Below, piece by piece: positions 46,177 to 54,043 of a DNA stretch of 64,000 bases. The DNA is from Chitinophagales bacterium (GTDB taxonomy: Bacteria > Bacteroidota > Bacteroidia > Chitinophagales > Chitinophagaceae). A model generated the notes under the pieces. It saw only the letters and a program-made list of their open reading frames with translations, was not told where the DNA came from and searched no databases. The translations under genes were made by a program, and so were the position numbers. The DNA lies in the NCBI GenBank assembly GCA_020636505.1, contig JACJXR010000004.1, positions 62,001 through 126,000 on the forward strand, read 5' to 3'. Numbering within the stretch: position 1 is the first letter of the stretch; every line of letters starts with the position of its first letter.

Positions 46177-47352
46177 ATGAAAAAAGTATGCACTCTACTT
46201 TGCGGCATTGTATTGTCTGCAAGTACCGCAACTGCACAAAAATTAGTGAGTGCCACATCTGAAGGCCTTGTGATAATAGACGCCCCCACTTACCAAAACA
46301 AAGACACCATCCGCAAAGAGAATTTCAAATACGCCGTTGCCACGGGAACAAAAGCATACGTCTCCACACAAACCACAAACACCCTCTACTTTGTAGACCT
46401 CAACACCAACACCATCATCGACTCGATGGGCATCTCCCCAATCAGAATGGTGGCTCTGCCCGATACAAACATCCTGTTCGCGGCGGTGGGCTCCGTGCTC
46501 TACAAGATCAACACGGCTACAAAAACCATGGTGGATTCCATCACCCTTGCAGCGCAAATACAGTACATGACCAAGCACCCCATACACGACGAAATATGGG
46601 TATCGCACAGCAACATTGTCGATGTGATACAGTATGGAACATCATTCAGTAATCTACCCATCGTTACAGGCATCGGCAACGCCGACTATGGACCCATACG
46701 TTTTACCAAAGGAGGCTCTGTCGCATATAAAACAATCGGGGCGAAAAAGCGGGTATTCAAAATAGATGTGAGCAGTAGAAGCGTGATAGACTCTGTAACC
46801 ATCAACACACCTATGAATACGGTAAATGCCATAGAAGTATCTGCAGACAGTGCAACGCTATATGTAGCATCTACAAGCAGTAAAAAGATATTCGTGGTAA
46901 ACACGGCAACCATGAGCGTTACCGACTCCGTCAGTGCCGTACACAGTCCAACAGCCATGTATAGGCATCCTTCCAAAAACGAGATATGGGTTGTCAACCA
47001 TACAGACCATAAGGTAACCGTCCTCGACGCAAGCTCCAATGGAATCAGCAATATCATAAGCTCACCGAGGTTCCCTCGAAACTTGTGCTTTGCCGTAGGC
47101 CCGACCGATATTACCGAAACGGCCAAGCAGCAAAAGATACAATTGCTCTACCCCAACCCCACAAGCGATGTGCTTTACCTGACCGGTCATGACCGAGCGC
47201 AGGCAACCATTTACAACACTGCAGGGCAAACGGTATTGCAAACAAGCGTGAAACAAAACAGCATAGATGTTTCCACTCTGGCACAGGGTTTGTATATCAT
47301 CAAGCTGACAGACAAAGGGACGGTTTATAACGCGCAGTTTATCAAAGAATGA
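46177..47352 (+). CDS. Secreted YVTN-type beta-propeller protein with T9SS sorting domain
   Basis: 391 residues. Signal peptide (LLCGIVLSASTATAQ). The body is a run of about 40-residue blades of the YVTN/SMP-30 type (VSTQTTNTLYFVDLNTNT, YVASTSSKKIFVVNTATMSV, EIWVVNHTDHKVTVLDA), followed by a T9SS type A tail (LLYPNPTSDVLYLTGHD, then IYNTAGQTVLQTSV and LAQGLYIIKL). It should be secreted across the outer membrane. Propellers of this kind usually bind other proteins or carbohydrates. It is directly upstream (49 bases) of the lipoprotein array and co-directional with it. Confidence 0.87.
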   Translation: MKKVCTLLCGIVLSASTATAQKLVSATSEGLVIIDAPTYQNKDTIRKENFKYAVATGTKAYVSTQTTNTLYFVDLNTNTIIDSMGISPIRMVALPDTNILFAAVGSVLYKINTATKTMVDSITLAAQIQYMTKHPIHDEIWVSHSNIVDVIQYGTSFSNLPIVTGIGNADYGPIRFTKGGSVAYKTIGAKKRVFKIDVSSRSVIDSVTINTPMNTVNAIEVSADSATLYVASTSSKKIFVVNTATMSVTDSVSAVHSPTAMYRHPSKNEIWVVNHTDHKVTVLDASSNGISNIISSPRFPRNLCFAVGPTDITETAKQQKIQLLYPNPTSDVLYLTGHDRAQATIYNTAGQTVLQTSVKQNSIDVSTLAQGLYIIKLTDKGTVYNAQFIKE

Positions 47353-47401
47353 TGACAGGGTTACAATCGTTATTATTATCTTAGTATCAAATACATTTGT
47401 T

Positions 47402-47629
47402 ATGAAAACACGCTACATCACTACCATTGCAGCAATCGCTTGTTTTTGTTTGGCCACGACATCTTGCAAGCCCAAAGAATATACTTGCGAATGCAAAGGC
47501 GGACTTACAGGTCAGTACAATACTGAAGAAACCATTACAGCAACCACAGACGCAAGTGCCAAAGCAAAATGTAAGAACCTTGGTACGCCTGTTGGCACTC
47601 CCGATGGCATCAATTGCGACTTGAAATAA
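47402..47629 (+). CDS. CxC small lipoprotein 1 of the tandem array, 75 aa
   Basis: The lipobox ATTSC (Cys near residue 22) is followed by KPKEYTCEC, GGLTGQYNTEE, a helix DASAKAKC and the terminal NCDLK. This member and the third (47858) share the GGxTGxY and DGIxCDLK segments and are the closest pair in the array. It is the first gene of the cluster. A TACATTTG sits immediately before its ATG but lacks a -33 partner, and transcription from it would start at or after the ATG, so the operon promoter is not assigned. Function unknown; predicted periplasmic, lipid-anchored. Confidence 0.75.
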   Translation: MKTRYITTIAAIACFCLATTSCKPKEYTCECKGGLTGQYNTEETITATTDASAKAKCKNLGTPVGTPDGINCDLK

Positions 47630-47639
47630 AACATCGCTG

Positions 47640-47849
47640 ATGAAACGCCTATCCGTTATTCTTTTGTTGGCTATCGCAATCACGTCTTTCTGTTCTTGTA
47701 AGAAGAGCTATACCTGCTCTTATTATTCATGGGGCGACTACTACGAAATCGAGATGAAAACGCACAACAGAAAAAATGCGGAAGTGCTCTGCCTTTATCA
47801 ATGCAACGGGTCTTTTGATGATGGGCCCTACAATTGCGAACTCAAATAA
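47640..47849 (+). CDS. CxC small lipoprotein 2, 69 aa
   Basis: Signal peptide LLLAIAITSFCSC, then KKSYTCSYYSW: here the second Cys of the C-x-C pair is replaced by Tyr, the only member with this change. It keeps A-E-V-L-C in the helix, gains an extra Cys (LYQCN) and ends NCELK. Starts 10 bases after the previous stop, so it is very likely co-transcribed. Function unknown. Confidence 0.72.
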   Translation: MKRLSVILLLAIAITSFCSCKKSYTCSYYSWGDYYEIEMKTHNRKNAEVLCLYQCNGSFDDGPYNCELK

Positions 47850-47857
47850 ACCTAAAT

Positions 47858-48097
47858 ATGAAAAACCTATTGACACCCTTAATTATCCTACTGTTCAGCA
47901 CTGCGATGTTCTCATGTAAAAAAGAAAAAAGCAGCGATTTTCAAGAATATACTTGTGTTTGCGTTGGTGGTATCACCGGCAAATACTATGAAGAAAAGCC
48001 CATCTATTCCACCTCAAAGCAAGATGCAGAAGAGGTATGTTCCAAATACGGTTCGTCACCCAACGTTGCAGATGGAATATATTGTGACCTAAAATAA
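47858..48097 (+). CDS. CxC small lipoprotein 3, 79 aa
   Basis: Start ATG 47858 (8 bases after the previous stop; an in-frame TTG further upstream overlaps the previous gene and is not needed). Lipobox TAMFSC, then KKEKSSDFQEYTCVC (a five-residue longer linker than its relatives), GGITGKYYEEK, SKQDAEEVC, and a terminal CDLK. It resembles member 1 most. Function unknown. Confidence 0.74.
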   Translation: MKNLLTPLIILLFSTAMFSCKKEKSSDFQEYTCVCVGGITGKYYEEKPIYSTSKQDAEEVCSKYGSSPNVADGIYCDLK

Positions 48098-48105
48098 CCT
48101 AGCTC

Positions 48106-48321
48106 ATGAAAAACCTCCTTGTAACACTACTTTTGTTGGCATTTGCAACCACACTACACTCTTGTAAAAAAACATATACCTGCTCTTGCCTTTCTGTTTG
48201 GGACGATCAATGGTATGATAGCCCTATAGAAGCTACTAGCAAAAGAAAAGCCAACAAAGTATGCGAAGGTTATGTGGCACCTCAGTTGGACGGACCAAGA
48301 GAATGCTTTATTAAAGATTAA
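48106..48321 (+). CDS. CxC small lipoprotein 4, 71 aa
   Basis: Signal peptide LLVTLLLLAFATTLHSC, then KKTYTCSC, WDDQWYDSPIEATSK, ANKVC and the terminal ECFIKD. The Trp/Asp/Tyr-rich strand WDDQWYDSP echoes WGDYYEIE of member 2. It begins 8 bases after member 3 and is followed by the longest gap in the array (53 bases), where a new transcript could start. Function unknown. Confidence 0.74.
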   Translation: MKNLLVTLLLLAFATTLHSCKKTYTCSCLSVWDDQWYDSPIEATSKRKANKVCEGYVAPQLDGPRECFIKD

Positions 48322-48374
48322 CTTTGTGAGACAGCGGTAACCACACACAGTCACTCATCTAAATAAGCCTATAT

Positions 48375-48578
48375 ATGAAAAACTTAATCCCTGTAATTGC
48401 ATTATTAATGATAGCAGCCCTTGGCTCTTCTTGCAAAAAGAAATACAGCTGTGTGTGCAGGGCAACACTGAACATAAATCAGGTAACATCCACCAAAATA
48501 GTAACAGCAAAATCCAAAGACGACGCCCAGATCATCTGCGAGACAAACGCCTTAAGTATTTCGTGCAACATAGAATAA
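48375..48578 (+). CDS. CxC small lipoprotein 5, 67 aa
   Basis: Lipobox ALGSSC, KKKYSCVC, a Thr/Ile/Val-rich strand (VTSTKIVTAKSK), DDAQIIC and the ending SCNIE, the only member that ends in Glu rather than Lys. The next gene starts one base after its stop, which suggests coupled translation. Function unknown. Confidence 0.74.
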   Translation: MKNLIPVIALLMIAALGSSCKKKYSCVCRATLNINQVTSTKIVTAKSKDDAQIICETNALSISCNIE

Positions 48579-48579
48579 C

Positions 48580-48783
48580 ATGAACAAACTACTGATACCG
48601 ATTGCTGTCATTCTGATGGCAAGTACATCTTGCAACAAAGAATTCACTTGTGTTTGTGAAAACAGCACTTGGCGTAGCGAAGACCCGATTAAGTCATTTT
48701 CAAAAAGTGAAGCTAAAGTGCGCTGTGAGAGCGAGAGCGAAGATATCGGCAGACCCGACAGAGTTATCTGTACGCTTAAATAA
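48580..48783 (+). CDS. CxC small lipoprotein 6, 67 aa
   Basis: Lipobox MASTSC, then NKEFTCVC, IKSFSKSEAKVRC and the ending ICTLK; Asn replaces the first Lys after the lipidated Cys. It starts one base after the previous stop (TAACATGA). Function unknown. Confidence 0.74.
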   Translation: MNKLLIPIAVILMASTSCNKEFTCVCENSTWRSEDPIKSFSKSEAKVRCESESEDIGRPDRVICTLK

Positions 48784-48789
48784 TCCGCT

Positions 48790-48984
48790 ATGAAGAAGTC
48801 GATCTATTTATTGTCATTGCTGCTTACGATACTTACCACTTCTTGTCGCAGACAATTCACCTGCTACTGCGACCATGAGCTTCCTGTAAAGGAATACACC
48901 ATTCAAGCAAAGTCGAAAAAAGAAGCCGCATTGCAATGTCCACATGAAGTATTGGTAGCGAGATACAGGTGCTCTATCAAGTAG
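48790..48984 (+). CDS. CxC small lipoprotein 7, 64 aa
   Basis: Lipobox LTTSC, RRQFTCYC, the basic strand VKEYTIQAKSKKEAALQC and the ending RCSIK. It is the shortest and the last of the array (6 bases after member 6) and is followed within 25 bases by the structured intergenic repeat, whose first hairpin could act as the operon's terminator. Function unknown. Confidence 0.74.
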   Translation: MKKSIYLLSLLLTILTTSCRRQFTCYCDHELPVKEYTIQAKSKKEAALQCPHEVLVARYRCSIK

Positions 48985-49002
48985 TCTATTCCATCATCTT
49001 AT

Positions 49003-49200
49003 GTCATGCTGAACTGGTTTCAGCATCTAGCGAAATTCTCTTTTTTCTCTCCTCTTTCTTTCCGCGTCCAAAGAAAGAGGCAAAGAACGCCGCCGCTAAT
49101 TAAAGCTTCCTAATTAGCGGATGTAGCCATGATAGACTTTTGCGCTCTGGCACTGCCTAGCTTTCACCTCACGTCATTGCGAGGAACGAAGCAATCTCGT
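49003..49200. repeat. Structured dispersed intergenic repeat, copy 2
   Basis: Same block order as 41188-41505: hairpin ATGCTGAA / TTCAGCAT (49006-49013 / 49019-49026), hairpin CCTCTTTCTTT / AAAGAAAGAGG (49051-49061 / 49070-49080), hairpin CCGCTAATTA / TAATTAGCGG around AAGCTTCC (49093-49102 / 49111-49120), then ATGATAGACTTTTGCGC, an AGCTTTC segment and a GTCATTGCGAGGAACG tail. The third hairpin's arms differ from copy 1 on both sides, yet pair perfectly in each copy. Confidence 0.75.
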
Positions 49201-49228
49201 AATAACATGTATGTTATATATTGTGGGT

Positions 49229-49642
49229 ATGAACAGTTTTGAGCAAGACTTGATACTTGAATGCAGAAAGTTAGCAATACACTGCCTTGAACAATATGGA
49301 GAGTTCTACCCCTTTGCCTATGGTATAGTAGAAGCTGACAGGACACTCGTTACTATTGAACCTAATTTAGATTCGGAACATCCTAGCAGCAGTGAAGTGA
49401 TTAACAATTTGGTAGAGTCATTTAACACTCTTAATAAAGAACACCATTTTTTGGCTGTTTGTATATGTGCAGACGTGAAAGTAAAAGAGAATAATACTGT
49501 TCAGGATGCAATTGAAATACGTTTAGACACAAAAGAAGGCGTCACTGTAAATGTATATCTGAATTATACTATTGAAAACAGTAGCGTAACCACAACAGAC
49601 GCTTACGAAACTGCGGGGTCGTTCTGCTTCTTTGAACACTAA
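49229..49642 (+). CDS. Uncharacterised cytoplasmic protein, 137 aa
   Basis: ATG 49229 (MNSFEQDLI) is preferred to ATG 49211, which adds six hydrophobic residues without any signal. The protein is acidic, with a helical N-terminus (ECRKLAIHCLEQYGEFYPFAYGIV), alternating strands (FLAVCICADVKVKEN, AIEIRLDTKEGVTVNVYLNY) and a C-terminal CFFEH. It has no signal peptide or membrane helix. It resembles small immunity-type or SMI1-like accessory proteins in size and style only; I do not recognise a family. It lies directly after copy 2 of the intergenic repeat and convergent with mrp. Confidence 0.65.
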   Translation: MNSFEQDLILECRKLAIHCLEQYGEFYPFAYGIVEADRTLVTIEPNLDSEHPSSSEVINNLVESFNTLNKEHHFLAVCICADVKVKENNTVQDAIEIRLDTKEGVTVNVYLNYTIENSSVTTTDAYETAGSFCFFEH

Positions 49643-49677
49643 TATTGCATCTAGTGTTATGTAAGTATTATCCCCGA

Positions 49678-50781
49678 TTATTCCATCATCTGCACCACCT
49701 TCGTAGGCTCCATGTTGGCATTGCGCATGGACACATTGCGTGCCACATTACGCGACAGCTCCATGAATATCGTCTTGGCAGGATTGTTAGAATCCAATAC
49801 GGCAGGAGTACCTCTATCGCCACCTTCGCGTATACCCTCCACTATCGGCACTTCGCCAAGGTATGGCAGGTCAAACTGCTCGGCCATTTGCTTGGCTCCG
49901 CCTTGTCCGAATATGTAGTATTTGTTTTCGGGAAGTTCTGCAGGAGTGAAATAGGCCATATTCTCCACCACACCCAATATAGGAATGTTTATCTGCGGCT
50001 GTTTGAACATCATGATGGCCTTCTTCGCATCTGCCGATGCTACAGCCTGCGGTGTTGATACCACTACCGAACCCGTTATAGGTACTGCTTGCACCAATGT
50101 AAGGTGTACATCGCCTGTACCCGGTGGTAGGTCTATTATCAAATAGTCCAACTCTCCCCAATGCACATCGGTGATGAATTGCTTGAGTGCAGAGCTGGCC
50201 ATTGGGCCACGCCATACCACTGCTTGTTTTTCATCCACCAACAATCCTATACTCATGGCTTTGATGCCAAACTTTTCTATCGGCACTATCTTACCCTTGC
50301 CCGTTCCGTCGGGGTCGGTCATCTTAGGGCGTTCACCTTTTATACCCAACATTATAGGTACGGACGGGCCGTATATATCCGCATCCAACAAACCGACCTT
50401 CGCACCTTCTTGTGCCAATCCCAATGCAAGGTTTACAGACACTGTGGACTTACCTACACCACCCTTACCTGAAGCTACAGCTATGATGTTCTTCACCTGT
50501 GGCAGTAGCGCTTTATTGTCTTTACGATTACTGTTCACATTGCTGGTCATATGTATGTTCACCTCAGCCTCTTTGCTCACCAACATCTTTATCGCGTTGA
50601 TACAAGCCTTTTCTATCATCTCCTTCATTGGGCAGGCAGGTGTGGTCAGCACTACGCTGAACGACACTTTGTTGCCGTCTATCTCCACGTCTTGCACCAT
50701 GTTCAGTGTCACAAGATCCTTACCCAGATCGGGGTCGTCCACATTGCCTAATGCCTTCAATACAGCTTCTTTCGTTATCAT
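49678..50781 (-). CDS. apbC: Mrp/ApbC/NBP35-family P-loop ATPase (Fe-S carrier)
   Basis: 367 residues. An N-terminal MIP18 (DUF59) domain (about 1-90; [19 protein letters not shown]) precedes the deviant Walker [16 protein letters not shown] (about residues 108-122), DADIYGPS, the Walker B-like [12 protein letters not shown] and the Mrp signature. It is thought to carry and transfer Fe-S clusters. The segment where many bacterial homologues have CxxC reads [20 protein letters not shown] here, without Cys; I believe this is usual in Bacteroidota. A TACTTTTG -7 box lies at 50816-50823. Confidence 0.92.
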   Translation of the reverse strand: MITKEAVLKALGNVDDPDLGKDLVTLNMVQDVEIDGNKVSFSVVLTTPACPMKEMIEKACINAIKMLVSKEAEVNIHMTSNVNSNRKDNKALLPQVKNIIAVASGKGGVGKSTVSVNLALGLAQEGAKVGLLDADIYGPSVPIMLGIKGERPKMTDPDGTGKGKIVPIEKFGIKAMSIGLLVDEKQAVVWRGPMASSALKQFITDVHWGELDYLIIDLPPGTGDVHLTLVQAVPITGSVVVSTPQAVASADAKKAIMMFKQPQINIPILGVVENMAYFTPAELPENKYYIFGQGGAKQMAEQFDLPYLGEVPIVEGIREGGDRGTPAVLDSNNPAKTIFMELSRNVARNVSMRNANMEPTKVVQMME

Positions 50782-50815
50782 ACTAAACCTTTGTTAAAGT
50801 AAATCGTCTAAAGGG

Positions 50816-50823
50816 CAAAAGTA
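50816..50823 (-). promoter_or_regulatory. Putative -7 box upstream of the Mrp gene
   Basis: TACTTTTG fits TAnnTTTG and would put the transcription start about 30 bases before the ATG at 50781. No good TTG lies 19-21 bases further up, so confidence is moderate. Confidence 0.4.
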
Positions 50824-50943
50824 CGTCATACATTTCTTTCTTTGTAAGCACATTGCAATTCATTGCCAATAGTATGATTGCTTATATTGATACATAAAAG
50901 AAGAGGTTTCTCGATACCGTATTTTCGCCGTAATTTTAGCACG

Positions 50944-51597
50944 ATGCACAAACATTTGAAGATTTACAGCCTGTTGATGTTCCTGTCCGTACTTATACCG
51001 TATGGCACATCGGCTCAAGACGAGAACGAACAAGAAAGAATAGTACAGATAAACGGTGTTACCATGACGGCGGACAGCCTACGTGCATTGCCGGGGGTGG
51101 TCGTTTTCGTGAAGAACCAGAACCGAGGTGCGGTATCTTCAGACCAAGGTGTATTCTCCATAGTGGCGTACAAGGGAGACACACTCATATTCACATCCCT
51201 TGGTTTGCGCGGCAAAGAAGTGGTGATACCTGAAGATATAGACGGCCACTACCTATCCATGGTGCAGCTTATGGTGCAAGACACCTTCTTCCTTGCGGAA
51301 AGCATCATACGTCCGTTCCCTACCAGAGAAGAGTTCAACTACGCATTCAAATACTGGGATATCCCAGACGACAGATACGAGCGCGCCCGCAGAAACACCG
51401 AAGCACTTATGTTGCGTGCATTGGCATACAACACGCCAAAAGATGGGGGCGAGAACCAAAGCGCATACCAAAACATGCAGGCTCAAAGAGCAGTATACTA
51501 CGGTCAGCAACCGCCAAGCAACCTCTTCAACCCACTTGCATGGGGAGAGTTTTACGAAGCTTGGAAGCGCGGAGACTTCAAAAAACGTAAGTACTAG
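50944..51597 (+). CDS. Secreted carboxypeptidase-regulatory-like (CarboxypepD_reg) domain protein
   Basis: 217 residues from ATG 50944; a longer in-frame start at 50878 only adds 22 non-signal residues. Signal peptide (LLMFLSVLIPYGTSAQ), then a beta-sandwich regulatory domain (PGVVVFVKNQNRGAVSSDQGVFSIV, DTLIFTSLGLRGKEV), then a helical, Tyr/Arg-rich region (YAFKYWDIPDDRYERARRN) seen in many small Bacteroidota outer-membrane accessory proteins. It probably works at the periplasm or outer membrane; no partner gene is adjacent. It is convergent with the metalloprotease gene, with only three bases between the stops. Confidence 0.78.
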   Translation: MHKHLKIYSLLMFLSVLIPYGTSAQDENEQERIVQINGVTMTADSLRALPGVVVFVKNQNRGAVSSDQGVFSIVAYKGDTLIFTSLGLRGKEVVIPEDIDGHYLSMVQLMVQDTFFLAESIIRPFPTREEFNYAFKYWDIPDDRYERARRNTEALMLRALAYNTPKDGGENQSAYQNMQAQRAVYYGQQPPSNLFNPLAWGEFYEAWKRGDFKKRKY

Positions 51598-51600
51598 AGA

Positions 51601-52371
51601 TTATTTACCGCCGTTGGCCCTAAGGTCGGCCTCACAGTTGGCATCCAAAGACGAAGGGTCGCCACCGCCCAACAATATGCCCAACACACTTGTGGTTTGA
51701 GAGGTGTAGTACATCAGGCATTGATTGTTGTTACAATGTTTGCCGTGTGACTCATCCTGATGATTGGTTTGCATTTGCGTACCCGAGTTCACCAATCCCA
51801 AAAGGTGGCCTATTTCATGATTCAATACCGTGGTGGCGACAGTTGTCCTGTCTGCCTTACCCAAACCTGTATTGTCTGATATTTTACCGTCGAAGATGGC
51901 TACTGATGAATTCAAGTATGCCAACCCCAATACATCGTTCTGACTGTATGTACCATCTGTCACCAGTACGTATATGGCTATGCTTTTTCCATTTTCACTG
52001 TTATCCGCATACTTGGTACGGTACAAACTTTCTATGCTGTTCAGGTTGTCGATAGTCAGTTGGTTGCCTTGCAACGGTATCTCTTTTTGTGTAACGTGTA
52101 TACCACCCGACTTGTGACAGTATTTTTCTAAGAAAGCCACTGCTGCATCCACTGTTTCTTGCGGCAGTTTATGCTTTGGTGTATAGTCTATTTCCAACTC
52201 TATGGTGGTGTACTTATCACCTCTAAGTAAGTCTTTTGCTGAGGCGCCCACGGCACGGTTGTCATAGGTGTTGGTTGGATCTATGACCGGTGTGGTATAG
52301 CCCGGCTTGGCCTTGTTACAAGACACGATAAGCAATGTTGCTCCTATAAGTAATAGATATAAGTTCTTCAT
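51601..52371 (-). CDS. Metzincin-like zinc metalloprotease lipoprotein
   Basis: 256 residues. Lipobox LLIVSC, then a ~160-residue region with an archaemetzincin/matrixin-like core. The zinc motif HEIGHLLGLVN (about residues 189-199) supplies two His and the catalytic Glu; the position of the usual third His ligand is Asn. A Met-turn candidate CLMYY follows about 25 residues on, and a His/Asn/Cys-rich stretch between (TNHQDESHGKHCNNNQ) could supply an alternative ligand. It is likely attached to the membrane facing the periplasm or surface. It transcribes divergently from the mannosyltransferase gene. Confidence 0.75.
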   Translation of the reverse strand: MKNLYLLLIGATLLIVSCNKAKPGYTTPVIDPTNTYDNRAVGASAKDLLRGDKYTTIELEIDYTPKHKLPQETVDAAVAFLEKYCHKSGGIHVTQKEIPLQGNQLTIDNLNSIESLYRTKYADNSENGKSIAIYVLVTDGTYSQNDVLGLAYLNSSVAIFDGKISDNTGLGKADRTTVATTVLNHEIGHLLGLVNSGTQMQTNHQDESHGKHCNNNQCLMYYTSQTTSVLGILLGGGDPSSLDANCEADLRANGGK

Positions 52372-52528
52372 AATGACACTTATTCAAACACAACATTACA
52401 AAAACCTTGCCTATTGCATATTATGCATACATATCAATAACATGTAATTTACAATTGACACATAATTATGAATATTGACAGGGCTTTTCCTATTTTTCGT
52501 CTTGCAAACCACTTGTTAATCGTTAACC

Positions 52529-53974
52529 GTGCAGATACCCAAAGAATATAAAGTTTCGTTCTACTCGGCACTTGCCATATTTATTCTGACTGCCCTGTTC
52601 AGTACAGGGTATCATCACTTTGATGAGCACTACCAGATAATGGAGTTCTGCAATTACAAGATGGGCTACTCTCCTGCATCTGAACTTGCTTGGGAATACC
52701 ATGCACAAATACGTCCGGGTCTCCAACCCTTTATCGCTTATTGCTTTGCCAATGTGCTGAACGGGCTTGGGATATACAACCCATTCTTGCTGACTACGTT
52801 ACTCAGACTGATGATGGCAATACTCAGTTGGTGGGCCATATCTAAACTCATATTGCAACTGCTGTCCGACTTTACCACATCGCGAGGCAAAATGCTTTTT
52901 GTACTCAGTGGCTTTTTGTTGTGGTATGTGCCATATGTGAGTGTAAGGTTTTCGGCGGAAGCTTTTTCTTCTGTGTTCTTCCTATTAGCATGTAGCCAAA
53001 TACTCAAACAGGAGCGTACAGGTAAAAATGTGTTGCTTGCCGGGCTACTCTTGGGAGTGGCATGGGTGGCACGTATCCAGTTGGGATTTGCCTTTGTAGG
53101 TATTGGTATATGGATGTTGATGAACAAATGGTCGCTCAAACATTGGTTCTTGATGGGTATGGCATTTGTGTTGGCGGTCGCAGCCTGTTCCATACCCGAC
53201 TATTGGTTGTATGACACTTGGACACTCGTCCCTTATAACTATTTCAACGAGAATATACTGCACAGCAAAGCCGCCTCATTTGGCGAAATGCCTTGGTGGG
53301 GATATTTTGAGATGTTCTTGATGAATGGTGTACCTCCTATCAGTATCCTACTGCTCATACTGTTCTTTAGAGGTATTTGGCAAAAACCTAAACACCTGTT
53401 CTCTCTGGCTTGTATTACATTTTTCTTAGGTCACTTCGCTATCGGCCACAAAGAGATGCGCTTTCTGTTCCCCCTGAGTTTCCCTTTCGGCTACCTCGTG
53501 GCTGTTGGCATTGAGGCGTTCATACAAGGTTTTCAATCTAAGAAGTTTTATAGGATCGGCTTTAAGGTATTGATTATCATGAACATACTATTGTTGTTAT
53601 ATGCCGCCTTCCACCCCGCGCAGGATACCATACAATATTATAAGTACATGTATAAAAGTGCCAACAAGGGCACTGTAACATTGATCTGCCTCAATGAGTC
53701 TCCATACAATCGTGTTACTTTGGAATCCAATTTCTACAAGCACACCAACTTGAACATCATCGTTTTAGATAATTTAGAGCAACTCTCCGACACACTCGAT
53801 GCCATTCACACAGATGAGGTCTATTACTTCAGCCCACGGCAGGTGGATAAAGAAACAGTCGAAAAGTACAATATGGAGCGTGTATACAGCTCATTACCCG
53901 ATTGGCTGCTTAAATTCAACTTCAACAACTGGCAAGAACGCACCAAAGTAGGCACCATATACAGGCTGATATAA
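52529..53974 (+). CDS. GT22-type (Alg9/PIG-B-like) membrane mannosyltransferase
   Basis: 481 residues with about ten membrane helices. The first extracytoplasmic loop has the GT-C catalytic-type motif HHFDEHYQIMEF (Asp-Glu near residues 31-32) and then WEYHAQIRPGLQPF, the signature of glycosyltransferase family 22. It would transfer a sugar, probably mannose, from a polyprenyl-phosphate donor to a lipid or glycan on the periplasmic side. The start is GTG at 52529; there is no ATG nearby that keeps the first helix. It begins 157 bases from the divergent metalloprotease gene. Confidence 0.87.
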   Translation: MQIPKEYKVSFYSALAIFILTALFSTGYHHFDEHYQIMEFCNYKMGYSPASELAWEYHAQIRPGLQPFIAYCFANVLNGLGIYNPFLLTTLLRLMMAILSWWAISKLILQLLSDFTTSRGKMLFVLSGFLLWYVPYVSVRFSAEAFSSVFFLLACSQILKQERTGKNVLLAGLLLGVAWVARIQLGFAFVGIGIWMLMNKWSLKHWFLMGMAFVLAVAACSIPDYWLYDTWTLVPYNYFNENILHSKAASFGEMPWWGYFEMFLMNGVPPISILLLILFFRGIWQKPKHLFSLACITFFLGHFAIGHKEMRFLFPLSFPFGYLVAVGIEAFIQGFQSKKFYRIGFKVLIIMNILLLLYAAFHPAQDTIQYYKYMYKSANKGTVTLICLNESPYNRVTLESNFYKHTNLNIIVLDNLEQLSDTLDAIHTDEVYYFSPRQVDKETVEKYNMERVYSSLPDWLLKFNFNNWQERTKVGTIYRLI

Positions 53975-54043
53975 ACTGAAAGGCATCGCTTATACATTTT
54001 CATAACATATTAATTTACATGGTATTATTTCAGAAATAAAAAA

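Noticed and set aside
47392..47399. TACATTTG directly before the first CxC lipoprotein
   Set aside because: It matches the -7 box, but there is no TTG 19-21 bases upstream and transcription would start at or after the ATG (47402).
41188..49200. Interpretation of the two intergenic repeats as insertion-sequence ends of a composite transposon
   Set aside because: No transposase, no terminal inverted repeats at element ends and no target duplication could be seen; copies differ in length and hairpin arms.
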